From positions 1-45,830 of the forward strand of contig CAZKJH010000009.1 in the NCBI GenBank assembly GCA_964553035.1: a stretch of 45,830 bases of DNA, read 5' to 3'. The stretch is from JBBQIY01 sp964553035. Its GTDB lineage: Bacteria; Verrucomicrobiota; Kiritimatiellia; RFP12; UBA3636. Below are positions 34,085 through 43,024 of the stretch, piece by piece (the first letter of the stretch is position 1; every line of letters begins with the position of its first letter). Under the pieces are notes generated by a model that was not told where the DNA came from, did not search any database, and saw only the letters and a list, made by a program, of their open reading frames with translations. The position numbers and the translations under genes are program-made.

Positions 34085-35257
34085 ATGGATCAGATGTTTG
34101 ATATTGGTGAGTACGGAGCGTGCTCAGATGATAAGACTATTAATACGATTGCTATCCAGAAGGCTATTGATGCCTGCCATGCCGCCAAGGGTGGCCGGGT
34201 GTTCTGTGGGCCCGGGTCTTTTTTAACCGGAACGTTGGAGCTTAAAAGCAACGTTGAACTGCATCTGGCTGAAGGGTGCCGGATCAAAGGGAGTCCGTGT
34301 CTGGATGATTATACTCCGTTTGTAGCCAAAGGATACCGCTCCAAGTGGGCACCTGAAAATGCCTCTCTCAATCTTATTCGAGCCGTCAACGCCGAGAATG
34401 TTTCGATCACTGGGCAGGGCACTTTTGATGGATCTGGGTTAGCCTTCTACGATACAACTAGCAAAGAGGGTAAGCTAGGCAAGCCTGACACGCCTCGGCC
34501 ACGTATCGGCATGTTCTATCAATGCCGTTCTTTCCTAATTCAGGACGTTACGTTCGTGGATTCGGCCTTCTGGACTCTCTGGCTTATGCAGTGCCAGAAC
34601 GTAAATATCCAGCGTATCTCCATCAGCAGCAATCGTCGCATGTGCAGTGTGGATGGCATCGACGTGGATGCCTGCCGTAACGTGACGATCCGTGACTGCC
34701 GGTTTGATACCGAAGATGATTGCGTGGCGGTTCGGAATATGCAGGAACTTTACGAAGAGACTGCGGCATGCGAAAATCTTATCGTAAAAAACTGCATAAT
34801 GAAAAGCAGTTGCCAGGGTGTTCGTGTCGGTTGTCCAGGCGATGGAGTTATCCGTAATTGCAGCTTTTCCAAGTTGGACATTGAAAGCGAAGTTAACGGA
34901 ATAAACTTTGAGTTTCCCCATCGCTATTTGCCACCTGCCTATACGCGACGGGCTGATGTTTCGAACATAAGGTTTTCCGATGTGGTTATTCATTGCAAGA
35001 ATAATCCTATCAAGATAATCGTTGAAGATGGGATCGCATTGAAGGCGTTAGAGAATTTACGTTTCTCTGATTTTCGCATACAAAGCGTCGCTCCCTGTTT
35101 GGTGCAGGGTTGTGCGGAGACGATCATTCGAGACGTAGAGTTCATAAATATGCAGATTCAGACAAGCGGCGAAGACGCGATAACGTGTCGTTATTGCGAA
35201 AACGTGAAGCTGACAAATGTTGAGCTGTCAAATCGGCCGGAATCTTTAAACCCTTAA
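34085..35257 (+). CDS. GH28-like (polygalacturonase family) protein
   Basis: A 390-residue parallel beta-helix protein without signal peptide, so probably cytoplasmic. The opening (IGEYGACSDDKTINTIAIQKAIDAC) and the motifs SVDGID (D190) and EDDC (D211, D212) fit the GH28 family that hydrolyses galacturonan or rhamnogalacturonan linkages. The His of the third GH28 motif (GHG) is replaced by Gln244 in QGVRVG; the fourth motif survives as NPIKI (K310). It may act on short unsaturated or modified oligosaccharides after import. It is the first gene of cluster B; the DUF4838 gene follows after 24 bp. Confidence 0.85.
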   Translation: MDQMFDIGEYGACSDDKTINTIAIQKAIDACHAAKGGRVFCGPGSFLTGTLELKSNVELHLAEGCRIKGSPCLDDYTPFVAKGYRSKWAPENASLNLIRAVNAENVSITGQGTFDGSGLAFYDTTSKEGKLGKPDTPRPRIGMFYQCRSFLIQDVTFVDSAFWTLWLMQCQNVNIQRISISSNRRMCSVDGIDVDACRNVTIRDCRFDTEDDCVAVRNMQELYEETAACENLIVKNCIMKSSCQGVRVGCPGDGVIRNCSFSKLDIESEVNGINFEFPHRYLPPAYTRRADVSNIRFSDVVIHCKNNPIKIIVEDGIALKALENLRFSDFRIQSVAPCLVQGCAETIIRDVEFINMQIQTSGEDAITCRYCENVKLTNVELSNRPESLNP

Positions 35258-35281
35258 TAGGCTAAACTGGAGATGATGCTG

Positions 35282-37888
35282 ATGTACTTCGCTGAAAAAG
35301 TGATCCGACCCGTATGGACTTTTGTCTGGACAACGGCCTGCCTGTTGATCGCGCTGGGCGTGCCGCGGGTGCAAGCGGATCTAACTCTGGCGCAAGAGGG
35401 TCAAACGGCTTACCGTATCGTGATTGCGGTCGATGCGAGCGCAACCGAACGCTTCGCCGCGGAAGAGCTGACTAATTTCCTCCAGCGGGTGACTGGAGCG
35501 ACGTTTCCGGTGGTCATGGAATCTGGCGCGGCAACGGCCGAGGGGTCGGCGATTTACCTCGGCTGGACCGCCTTCGCACGCGAGCAGGGAATCGATCCGG
35601 TCGCGCTCGGCGAAGAGGAATGGGTGCTGCGCACGGTCGGGGACAACCTGATCCTGACCGGTGGGCGTCCACGCGGAACGCTCTACGCGGTGTACGAGTT
35701 TCTTGAAGACGAAGTCGGCTGTCACTGGCTTGACCGGAGCACGGAGGTCGTGCCGGAGCGACCGACGCTAGCGGTTGGATCGCTCGATGTGCAAGCTAAA
35801 CCGCACTTCTGGCAACGCCAGGTTGGTAATCAGCATGGTAGTCCTGAAGACCATTGGTTGTTTCTGGTACGCAACAAGAACTATCGCTACGATCAGCCGC
35901 ACGGGTTCGGCGGACTCGGCGAAAGATTCCCGAAGGATGCGTTCTACCCGCTCGTCGGCACTCCCCGCGAGGTTCATACTTTTTCCATTTTCGTCAACGC
36001 GAAAGACTGGTTCGAGACGCATCCAGAATACTTTGCGCTAGTCGAAGGTAAACGTTTGCCAGCGATTGACGTATCTGGGCCGGGACAGCTCTGTCTGACG
36101 CATCCCGACGTACGTCGGATTGTGGTGGAGAAGCTGCGCGAGTTTATCGCCCTAGACCGTGCCACGGCTACGGCTGCCGGTCTGCCGCCTCCTAAGATGT
36201 ATAATATCATGCAGAACGATAAGTACGACACCCATTGTCAGTGCGACACCTGCCGGGCGATTGTCGAACGTGAAGGAGGCGAGAGTGGGCCCCTGGTTGA
36301 GTTCATGAACGTGATCGGCGAGGCGATCGAGACGGAATATCCTGAGATCCTTCTCGCCACGTTGGCCTACAACCGTACGCAACCGCCACCGAAGACGGTT
36401 CGACCACGCGCAAACGTTCTGATCGCGTGGTGCGATGTCTACAGTCGGTGTGATCACCTGCGACCGCTGGCACATCCCTGGAATGTGCGACATTATGATC
36501 AGATCCGACGCTGGGGCGAGATTTCCCCGCGAGTGGGTATTGGAGACGACTATTGGGCTACGCTCAGCTATTATCAGGCTTTCCCGCTGCCCTGGACGAT
36601 GGCTCCGTGCATCGCGGCGGACCTGAAACTGTTTGCGGATGCCGGATGCGAGACTTATTTTAGCGAAGCGGCTTTTTATATTGATCCCGGAAAGAACTTC
36701 ATCGACTTAGAATACTGGCTGGCATTCCGATTGCTGGTGGATCCATCTCAGCCGGTAGAGCCATTGATCGATACGTTTATGAAGGGGTACTATGGCGCTG
36801 CGGCGTCGGCGATGCACGGCTATCTGACGTACTTGACGACGCGGATCGACGCGGATGCACAATACATGTACTACCGTAACGCACCGCAGCAACTCGCCTA
36901 TCTCGACCTGGACTTCTTCCGCACCGCCGAACGATTGTTCGACGAAGCGCAGGTGCGCGTGGCACAGGGCAGTTTACCTGCCGTGCATGTGCTGCGCGAC
37001 CGTTTCGTAGTCGACGGTGCGTTGTTGTACCTCTGGCCTTGGCTCGAACGGAAACTGCCGCCTTCTGAGACCTTGCCCTTCGACAAGGAAGCGGTGATCC
37101 AACGCTATACGGAAGGCTGGACCAACTACGAGAAGCATTGGTACAACCGCTACTACACGCGCGGCAATCGGAATTCTCTCAATGAGGACGGAAAGCGGCG
37201 GGAGCACTTGATCACACTGTTTCGCGAGCCATCGCTCCCCGAGGCCTTCCGTGATCGGCCCCGAGGGGACGTGGTCGACTTCAATGTGTTGACCTTCTCC
37301 AATATTTCGCCCCGGCAGATGCTCGTTCCAGACTCAGACGCAGTTTGCGGTTTGGTGGCCGAGCCGACCGGAGTCTCGGCAATCATGGCTGCGGAGGAAG
37401 GTTCACCGGTGGAAGGAGGGGCACCGGCCAACGCCCCGACGCGGACTTTGGCCTTTGGTGCTACTGGAGGACCGACGGTGACGCTCACACCCGAAGAGAT
37501 TCCGCAGGACGGCAAGTACCACCTGTATTCTCTCGGCCGAGTGCAGGTGAAACCTACACTGCATCCCAAACCAGGTTCCGGCGCAATGGCCGCTCTGGGC
37601 ACTGTCATCTGGGCACTCGAAGAGCGCAAGCTAGGCGTTTGCGTCGATCGCGTATACGAACCGGAGGCGGAGGGGCCGGATGCCAACGTCTGGAATGCTT
37701 ACCTTTCGCTGAAGGTCGACGGTCCCGCATACGTTCGGGGTTCAGCAGCAACGAACGGAGTCTGGCTGGAACGCGTGTTGCTGGTTCGTCCCCGTCCCGG
37801 TGAAGTGCCCTCCGAGGTGGCTGGATTTGCGAGATACCCAATACATTCCATGAAAGGTTACGTCCCATCAAACAAAGGTCATTTATGA
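35282..37888 (+). CDS. Exported DUF4838 glycosidase-like protein
   Basis: An 868-residue protein with signal segment (about 9-31, TFVWTTACLLIALGV). Of the ATG codons at 35273, 35276 and 35282, the last has GGAG at a good distance (9 nt). Residues 34-75 begin an alpha-glucuronidase-type N-terminal domain (LTLAQEGQTAY, then FAAEELTNFLQRVTGA), followed by the DUF4838 barrel (about 170-520) with CQCDTC at 319-324, a Cys motif common in the family and absent from the cluster A paralogue. The C-terminal part is beta-rich. Proteins of this type probably cleave uronate- or hexosamine-containing glycans in the periplasm, but no activity is proven. Its stop overlaps the start of the TPR-SGNH gene (ATGA). 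Confidence 0.88.
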   Translation: MYFAEKVIRPVWTFVWTTACLLIALGVPRVQADLTLAQEGQTAYRIVIAVDASATERFAAEELTNFLQRVTGATFPVVMESGAATAEGSAIYLGWTAFAREQGIDPVALGEEEWVLRTVGDNLILTGGRPRGTLYAVYEFLEDEVGCHWLDRSTEVVPERPTLAVGSLDVQAKPHFWQRQVGNQHGSPEDHWLFLVRNKNYRYDQPHGFGGLGERFPKDAFYPLVGTPREVHTFSIFVNAKDWFETHPEYFALVEGKRLPAIDVSGPGQLCLTHPDVRRIVVEKLREFIALDRATATAAGLPPPKMYNIMQNDKYDTHCQCDTCRAIVEREGGESGPLVEFMNVIGEAIETEYPEILLATLAYNRTQPPPKTVRPRANVLIAWCDVYSRCDHLRPLAHPWNVRHYDQIRRWGEISPRVGIGDDYWATLSYYQAFPLPWTMAPCIAADLKLFADAGCETYFSEAAFYIDPGKNFIDLEYWLAFRLLVDPSQPVEPLIDTFMKGYYGAAASAMHGYLTYLTTRIDADAQYMYYRNAPQQLAYLDLDFFRTAERLFDEAQVRVAQGSLPAVHVLRDRFVVDGALLYLWPWLERKLPPSETLPFDKEAVIQRYTEGWTNYEKHWYNRYYTRGNRNSLNEDGKRREHLITLFREPSLPEAFRDRPRGDVVDFNVLTFSNISPRQMLVPDSDAVCGLVAEPTGVSAIMAAEEGSPVEGGAPANAPTRTLAFGATGGPTVTLTPEEIPQDGKYHLYSLGRVQVKPTLHPKPGSGAMAALGTVIWALEERKLGVCVDRVYEPEAEGPDANVWNAYLSLKVDGPAYVRGSAATNGVWLERVLLVRPRPGEVPSEVAGFARYPIHSMKGYVPSNKGHL

Positions 37889-39435
37889 ACGAGCGATCAT
37901 TTTCGCCTCTAAGCAGATTCATCTCGCGCATCGCGGAGGTTCTGCTTGCGGTTCTGCTGGTGGCACCCATCTATGCAGCAGAATCTCCGTATGCAAATGC
38001 GGTTCAAGCAGGCCAGGAGTTTGAGAAGGCCGACAAGTTCGCGGAGGCGCGCGCCGAGTTTGAAAAGGCACTCGCGGTAGAGGGCTCCACTCCGGATCAG
38101 ACCGGACAGGCCTTGGTGAAAATCGGTGCCTGTTTGATCCGTGAGAAGAAGATTCAGGAAGGCGTTGCCTCTATCCAAAAAGCTCGTGCGATGAAGGAGA
38201 TTTCGAACTCAATCAGGATCGAGGCCAATCTTCTGTTCGGCGAAACCTATCTGGCGTATCCATGGACGTTGACACAATCTAGGGATGCCTTTACCCAAAG
38301 TCTTGAACTTTCCGAGATCACCCCCGAACAGCGGAAGACCGCCCAACAGGGCTTGGTCAAGGCACTGATGGGCTTGCGACAATTCGCCGATGCGCGTGTT
38401 GTGATGACGCAATTAATGTCAGGCGGCAGCCTGATGCCAGAGGAGAGACTGGCGACACAAATTGAGATCGGGACGGCGTGCATGTCGGATAGGACGTATC
38501 CGGAAGCAAGAGCCGAGTTGACGAAAGTCCTCGATATGAAAGGCGCATCGGATGCCCAGAAGGCGGAGAGCCTGTTGAAGATTGGGATCAGTTACTTTGA
38601 GGAAAAGGATTTCGAGCACGCCGAACCGGTACTTCGAAACGTGCTGACGATGCCCGGCGTGAGAGCAAACATGGCCCCGCAGCGCCCTGATGGATTGGGC
38701 AATTACATCCCATCCCTGCACCGTGAAGCAACCCTACGTCTTCATGCGATGAAGCCTGTCGCTGAACGAGAAAACGTACTGACGGTGCTGTTCATCGGGT
38801 CGAGCATGACGATGCGGGGGTGGATGTTCCACGCTGTTGAGCAATTGACGGCATCCGCTCCGGCGGGGAGTCCTCGCATAATGAGTGCCTTATACGGGCG
38901 AGGCGGAACAAAAATCGATGCATTCTGGAAGGATGGCGACACGCGCGATACGGCCCGAGGCATCATCGTGGCGTACCCCTGGGATGTCATTGTCATGGAA
39001 ACATTTTGTGCCACAAAACCCGATATTCTGCTCCAGTATGGGACGCTTTTCGCCGAGTTGGCCCGAAGCAACAACAGCAAGCTGATTTTTTACGAGAGTC
39101 CCGTGTATACAAATCTCCCCTATCCCGATGCCTGGAAGGCCTTTCACGATGAGAATGTGAAGTTGGGCAAGACGTTGAACGCTCCGGTGGCACCGGCCGT
39201 TCTAGCCCAAATGTTCTACCTTGGCCCTGCGCCCACTCCCGAGCAGATCGGGGCGATCTCCGACGGAATTCACCCTGTTGGCAACGGCGGCCACTTGGTT
39301 GCCTACAGCATTTATGGTACGATAACAGGCTGTAGCCCGGTCGGTCTTCCTCATCAAGGCCTCTCCGATGACGAGGCGAACGTGCTGCAGGAAGCCGCTT
39401 GGAAAGCTGTACAGGAGACCAATCCGGATCTTTGA
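37885..39435 (+). CDS. Exported TPR and SGNH-hydrolase-like protein
   Basis: A 516-residue protein with signal peptide (VLLAVLLVAPIYA, about 17-29). TPR-like helices (about 35-260) start with AGQEFEKADKFAEARAEF, and the C-terminal part is an SGNH-type hydrolase (FIGSS, with S at about 309; D-x-x-H at SDGIHP). The same two-domain unit forms the C-terminal half of the fusion protein at 7072-10113, including the shared ending SPVGL...AW...Q.TNP. SGNH proteins of this sort likely de-acylate glycans; TPRs would bind a partner. It is translationally coupled to the DUF4838 gene, so the two products probably act together. Confidence 0.83.
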   Translation: MNERSFSPLSRFISRIAEVLLAVLLVAPIYAAESPYANAVQAGQEFEKADKFAEARAEFEKALAVEGSTPDQTGQALVKIGACLIREKKIQEGVASIQKARAMKEISNSIRIEANLLFGETYLAYPWTLTQSRDAFTQSLELSEITPEQRKTAQQGLVKALMGLRQFADARVVMTQLMSGGSLMPEERLATQIEIGTACMSDRTYPEARAELTKVLDMKGASDAQKAESLLKIGISYFEEKDFEHAEPVLRNVLTMPGVRANMAPQRPDGLGNYIPSLHREATLRLHAMKPVAERENVLTVLFIGSSMTMRGWMFHAVEQLTASAPAGSPRIMSALYGRGGTKIDAFWKDGDTRDTARGIIVAYPWDVIVMETFCATKPDILLQYGTLFAELARSNNSKLIFYESPVYTNLPYPDAWKAFHDENVKLGKTLNAPVAPAVLAQMFYLGPAPTPEQIGAISDGIHPVGNGGHLVAYSIYGTITGCSPVGLPHQGLSDDEANVLQEAAWKAVQETNPDL

Positions 39436-39528
39436 CCGACTGAAAGTTCCAGAGGAACTGAGATAGAAGATTTATCGTGAAAAAAGTCTGATGCTGAAAA
39501 CATTAAAAAGCTAAGGCAGAACCTGAGG

Positions 39529-39555
39529 GTGCGATTCAACTTTGTTGAATCGCAC
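39529..39555 (+). promoter_or_regulatory. 27-bp perfect stem-loop before AGE-family gene
   Basis: GTGCGATTCAAC (39529-39540) and GTTGAATCGCAC (39544-39555) pair over 12 bp around a TTT loop. No U-run follows, so it is not a standard terminator; the next bases are AGGAGTT. It could be an operator, a processing hairpin or an attenuator in the 152-bp gap between the TPR-SGNH and epimerase genes. Confidence 0.6.
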
Positions 39556-39587
39556 AGGAGTTAAAAGCAGAACATGGAGTTGGGATA

Positions 39588-40790
39588 ATGGACAACATGG
39601 AGAAGATTCTCGCCCGTTACCAGAACGAGCTGTACGACAATGTGCTGCCGTTTTGGATGGAGCACGCCATCGACCATGAATATGGTGGCTTCCTGACCTG
39701 TCTTGAACGTGATGGGAGTGTTTACGACACGTCGAAATTCATGTGGATGCAATGGCGTATTGTGTATATGCTGGCGAAGATCTATGACGCATCGAACGGG
39801 AAGGGCGATGCTCGCTGGATCGAAGTTGCGCAGCAGGGGTACGATTTCCTCACGCAACATGGAAAATCAGAAGACGGAACATATTATTTTGCGCTGAACC
39901 GCAAAGGCGAGCCGGCTGTTGCTCCGTATAATATCTATACTGACTACTACGCCGGAATGGCCGCTGCGGCGCTCGCAAAGGTCACGGGGGACGACAACCA
40001 GAAAGCCGAGGCGGAGTTTTGTACCCGGAGTTTTATCCGGCGCATGAACAATCCTAAAGGCCGTTGGGAAAAGAGCCTGCCCGGAAAGAAGCAACGCCGG
40101 TTTATGGAATTCCAGATGATGCCGATCAACTTGTTTTACGAAGTGGAGGCGTGTACCGGCACCACTGAATACCATGCCTTGGCTGACGAAATGATCCGGA
40201 ACGTGTTCGACATCTTCTGGAACAAGGATATGCGCCTGCTCTTCCAGTACGTCGACGTTGATGGCGCCTTCGATTTTGATTCCTTCGACGGACGCAGAAT
40301 CTGCCCTGGGAACTTCTTTGAATCGATGTATTTCTTTCTGGTGTATGCCGACCATCAAAAGCGGACGGACATTATCGCGCCTGCGTGCGAAATCATCCGT
40401 GGCGGTTTTGATTTCGGCTGGGATCGTGACTACGGCGGTTTCTTCAACTACTTGGATGCCCTGCACAAACCGCATGTCGAACTGCAGTGGGATATGAAGC
40501 TCTGGTGGGGACACTGTGAGGCTCTGAATGCTTGTATGTCGGCCTACCGTTCGACTCGAGATCCATACTTTCTTGACCGATTCCTGCAAGTGGATGATTA
40601 TGTCTGGACTCATTTCAAAGACCCCGAATATCCCGAATGGTTCGGATACCTGAATCGCCGCGGCGAGGTTACGCACACCCTCAAGGGCGGCAAGTGGAAA
40701 ACGTTTTTCCACTTGCCGCGTATGCTCCTTCACTGCATAACGCAGATGGAACAAATACTAGGCAAACCCAAAGACCAATTTTTAGTATGA
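39588..40790 (+). CDS. AGE-family (N-acylglucosamine 2-epimerase-like) protein
   Basis: A 400-residue cytosolic (alpha/alpha)6-barrel protein. Family landmarks are SKFMWMQWR (49-57), YYAGMAAAALAK (120-131), CPGNFFESM (239-247), WWGHCEAL (306-313) and FFHLPRML (373-380). AGE enzymes interconvert N-acyl sugars or mannose/cellobiose-type sugars at C2. The family's usual PGH, whose His is described as catalytic, is PGN here (N242), while the second His (H375) is present. This makes its activity or substrate uncertain. GGAG lies about 14 nt upstream. It overlaps the double-SIS gene by four bases. Confidence 0.88.
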   Translation: MDNMEKILARYQNELYDNVLPFWMEHAIDHEYGGFLTCLERDGSVYDTSKFMWMQWRIVYMLAKIYDASNGKGDARWIEVAQQGYDFLTQHGKSEDGTYYFALNRKGEPAVAPYNIYTDYYAGMAAAALAKVTGDDNQKAEAEFCTRSFIRRMNNPKGRWEKSLPGKKQRRFMEFQMMPINLFYEVEACTGTTEYHALADEMIRNVFDIFWNKDMRLLFQYVDVDGAFDFDSFDGRRICPGNFFESMYFFLVYADHQKRTDIIAPACEIIRGGFDFGWDRDYGGFFNYLDALHKPHVELQWDMKLWWGHCEALNACMSAYRSTRDPYFLDRFLQVDDYVWTHFKDPEYPEWFGYLNRRGEVTHTLKGGKWKTFFHLPRMLLHCITQMEQILGKPKDQFLV

Positions 40791-42556
40791 ACAGCAAAAG
40801 TGAAGACAGCGCGAAGGATTTTCTCGAGAACGAAAAACAGTTTCATCTTGGCGTATTGCCTACAGAACAGTCCAATCCGAAAACCAGAAATATTGATGAC
40901 CGTTTCAAGGTGAGTCTGGATGATGGAATACGAACCTTACTTTCCGTTGATTACGATGTGGCGAAAATGGCTGCCGAGGTTCTATCTGGCAAAGCTTTTA
41001 GTGAAATGATTGTTGCGGGAGCGACCGCCCTAAAGTCTGGAGGCAATATTGTTCTTTCCGGATGCGGCGCGACCGGGCGTATCAGCATTCTGCTGGAATC
41101 AATCTGGAGAGGTTATTTTCTGGGATTACGCAGAACTTCTCCCCGAGTTTTTGAAAAAATAAAGGGTTACGGTGATCGCGTATTCAGCATCATGACCGGG
41201 GGCGATTATGCCTTGATCAAATCGGTGGAAAATTTTGAGGATTATGCCGAATTCGGACGGCAACAGGTACGTGACCAGGGGATGACCGCAAAGGATGTCT
41301 TGATCGCCATTACTGAAGGTGGAGAAACTTCTTCCGTACTCGGAACTGTGGATGAAGCTGCCGACCGGGGCGCGAGAGTCTTCTTGTTGTTTAATAACCC
41401 GGCGGATATTCTTTGTGCACATGTTGAACGTTCTCGAAAAGCCATTATTGATCCCCGCGTGACCGTATTGGATTTACATTGTGGGCCGATGGCCATTGCC
41501 GGGTCGACCAGAATGCAGGCTACGACCTCGGAACAGTTGATTGCCGGAGCGGCTTTAGAAACGATTCTGAACGGGATTTTGAAAGAGAATTTGACTGGCG
41601 ATGAACTGCGGAAGCTGAAGTTTGAAGAAATCGATTACCGTCAGGCATTTCCTAGGATGCTCGATCAACTTAATGAACCGGAAAACATCGCCGAACTGGG
41701 AAGAATCATTCGTTTTGAAGCCGACATTTATGGAAAAAAAGGGCTCATAACCTATTTTGCAGAGGATTATCTACTGGACATTTTTACCGATACAACGGAA
41801 CGTTCCCCAACCTTTGCCCTGCCGCCTTTCCGAAAATGCGACGATCAAAAATCTTCGCTGTCATGGGCTTTTGTCAAAAACCCGCGACACACCACCCCGC
41901 AGGCATGGGAACACATCCTTGGACGCCACCCCCGATGTCTACAGTGGAATCAGGATTTGTACCGGCACATGGGCGCTCCTGCAAAAATAATCGCCGGACC
42001 GCCCTGTTTGACGTATTCGGAATTGCTGAAGTTTATCATAGGGAACGAACCGGACAAGTCCAGAACATCGGCCGCGGTCAATGCGGCGTTAATGGTGGTT
42101 TCCGGAAGGGAGACATCTGGCGAGGAGTTTGCCGGGTTCCAGGATGCTTTCACTCAAGCTACAGGTGATTTTCAGCAAAAACGTAAATTGATTATCGGGC
42201 AAAGCGAGTTGAAATCCGATTTTCGCATCAACTATTCAGCGACCGGTTCGACATTGCGCATGATTGAACATCTCGCCATAAAATTGACTCTGAATACACT
42301 TTCTACGGGCACCATGATCGTCATGGGGAGAGTCACCGGCAACTGGATGAGTTGGGTCGATGTCAGCAATAAAAAATTACGAGACCGCGGCATCAGGTTA
42401 ATTTGCGAACTGTGCGGACTCAGCTATCGGGATGCATGCTATGCCCTTCATGAAACCTTAGCCGAATTTGAACAGACAGATTTCTCCGGTCGTGAGAGGC
42501 CCTCTCCGGTTCAACAAACCATAAGAAAATTGAACATGCAAGGAATCAAAAAATGA
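40787..42556 (+). CDS. MurQ / glucokinase-regulatory-protein-like double SIS protein
   Basis: A 589-residue protein, twice the size of MurQ (~300 aa) and close to the mammalian glucokinase regulatory protein in layout. Landmarks are SGCGATGR (91-98), GGDYALIKSVEN (138-149), TEGGETSSVLGT (176-187) and GSTRMQATT (239-247), with a second SIS unit beyond ~300 ending in MGRVTGNWMSWVDV and KLRDRGIRL. SIS domains bind phosphosugars. MurQ cleaves N-acetylmuramate 6-phosphate; here the first motif lacks the DASE acid. It may be an etherase with a new substrate or a sugar-phosphate sensor. The start at 40787 overlaps the epimerase stop (ATGA); the longer upstream frame is not used. Confidence 0.8.
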   Translation: MNSKSEDSAKDFLENEKQFHLGVLPTEQSNPKTRNIDDRFKVSLDDGIRTLLSVDYDVAKMAAEVLSGKAFSEMIVAGATALKSGGNIVLSGCGATGRISILLESIWRGYFLGLRRTSPRVFEKIKGYGDRVFSIMTGGDYALIKSVENFEDYAEFGRQQVRDQGMTAKDVLIAITEGGETSSVLGTVDEAADRGARVFLLFNNPADILCAHVERSRKAIIDPRVTVLDLHCGPMAIAGSTRMQATTSEQLIAGAALETILNGILKENLTGDELRKLKFEEIDYRQAFPRMLDQLNEPENIAELGRIIRFEADIYGKKGLITYFAEDYLLDIFTDTTERSPTFALPPFRKCDDQKSSLSWAFVKNPRHTTPQAWEHILGRHPRCLQWNQDLYRHMGAPAKIIAGPPCLTYSELLKFIIGNEPDKSRTSAAVNAALMVVSGRETSGEEFAGFQDAFTQATGDFQQKRKLIIGQSELKSDFRINYSATGSTLRMIEHLAIKLTLNTLSTGTMIVMGRVTGNWMSWVDVSNKKLRDRGIRLICELCGLSYRDACYALHETLAEFEQTDFSGRERPSPVQQTIRKLNMQGIKK

Positions 42557-42591
42557 ACAAGAACTTATGCATTGCTGGCGTACGCCGCTGA
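42553..42591 (+). pseudogene. Possible truncated gene start after the SIS gene
   Basis: An ATG overlaps the SIS-gene stop (ATGA), the same coupling used elsewhere in this operon, but the frame gives only MNKNLCIAGVRR before a stop. It may be the first codons of a third gene whose remainder was lost, or simply chance. Confidence 0.25.
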
Positions 42592-43024
42592 ATTCGTGGC
42601 AAAGGAAAAGATGGAAGTGAACGATCTCTTTTTTGAGAGCGCACTTGGCGTAGCTCTGGTTGACCGGCATCCTCGCAGCGTTTCGTTCTCGTCATCGACC
42701 CCGACTCGCATTAGAAGCGCACAGCCAACAAGATCAACAGAGGTAGCAGAGACACTTTGCATTATCCCGAGCCTATCGCCTCGGGGTTTCATCAGAAACA
42801 CGGGCAAGTTTTCACCTTGATGAGACCTGAAAACAAAAGACTGAGACTTTAGCATTAGTACTTTGTCAAAGAATAGAGTAAACTTAAGTTTCACAAGGGC
42901 ATTCAATGCTCTAAACACACCGTCAACGGTAATGAAGAAGGATCGATCATGTTTTCAGACGGGGTGTCGCTGACCCACCATTCTAGTTTCTGTATGTGAC
43001 AGACAAAAACGAGGAGGAAAAGTA
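42557..43024. other. 468-bp intergenic stretch before the beta-helix gene
   Basis: There is no recognisable protein. Two overlapping frames on opposite strands (42565-42918 minus, 42572-42820 plus) show no family motif and no convincing start. The last 20 bases carry the strong ribosome site of the following gene. The stretch has no strong inverted repeats that I could see. Confidence 0.5.

Noticed and set aside
42565..42918. 117-codon minus-strand frame and overlapping 82-codon plus-strand frame
   Set aside because: No family motif, no ribosome binding site, composition rich in Ser/Arg/Thr on both strands; treated as non-coding.
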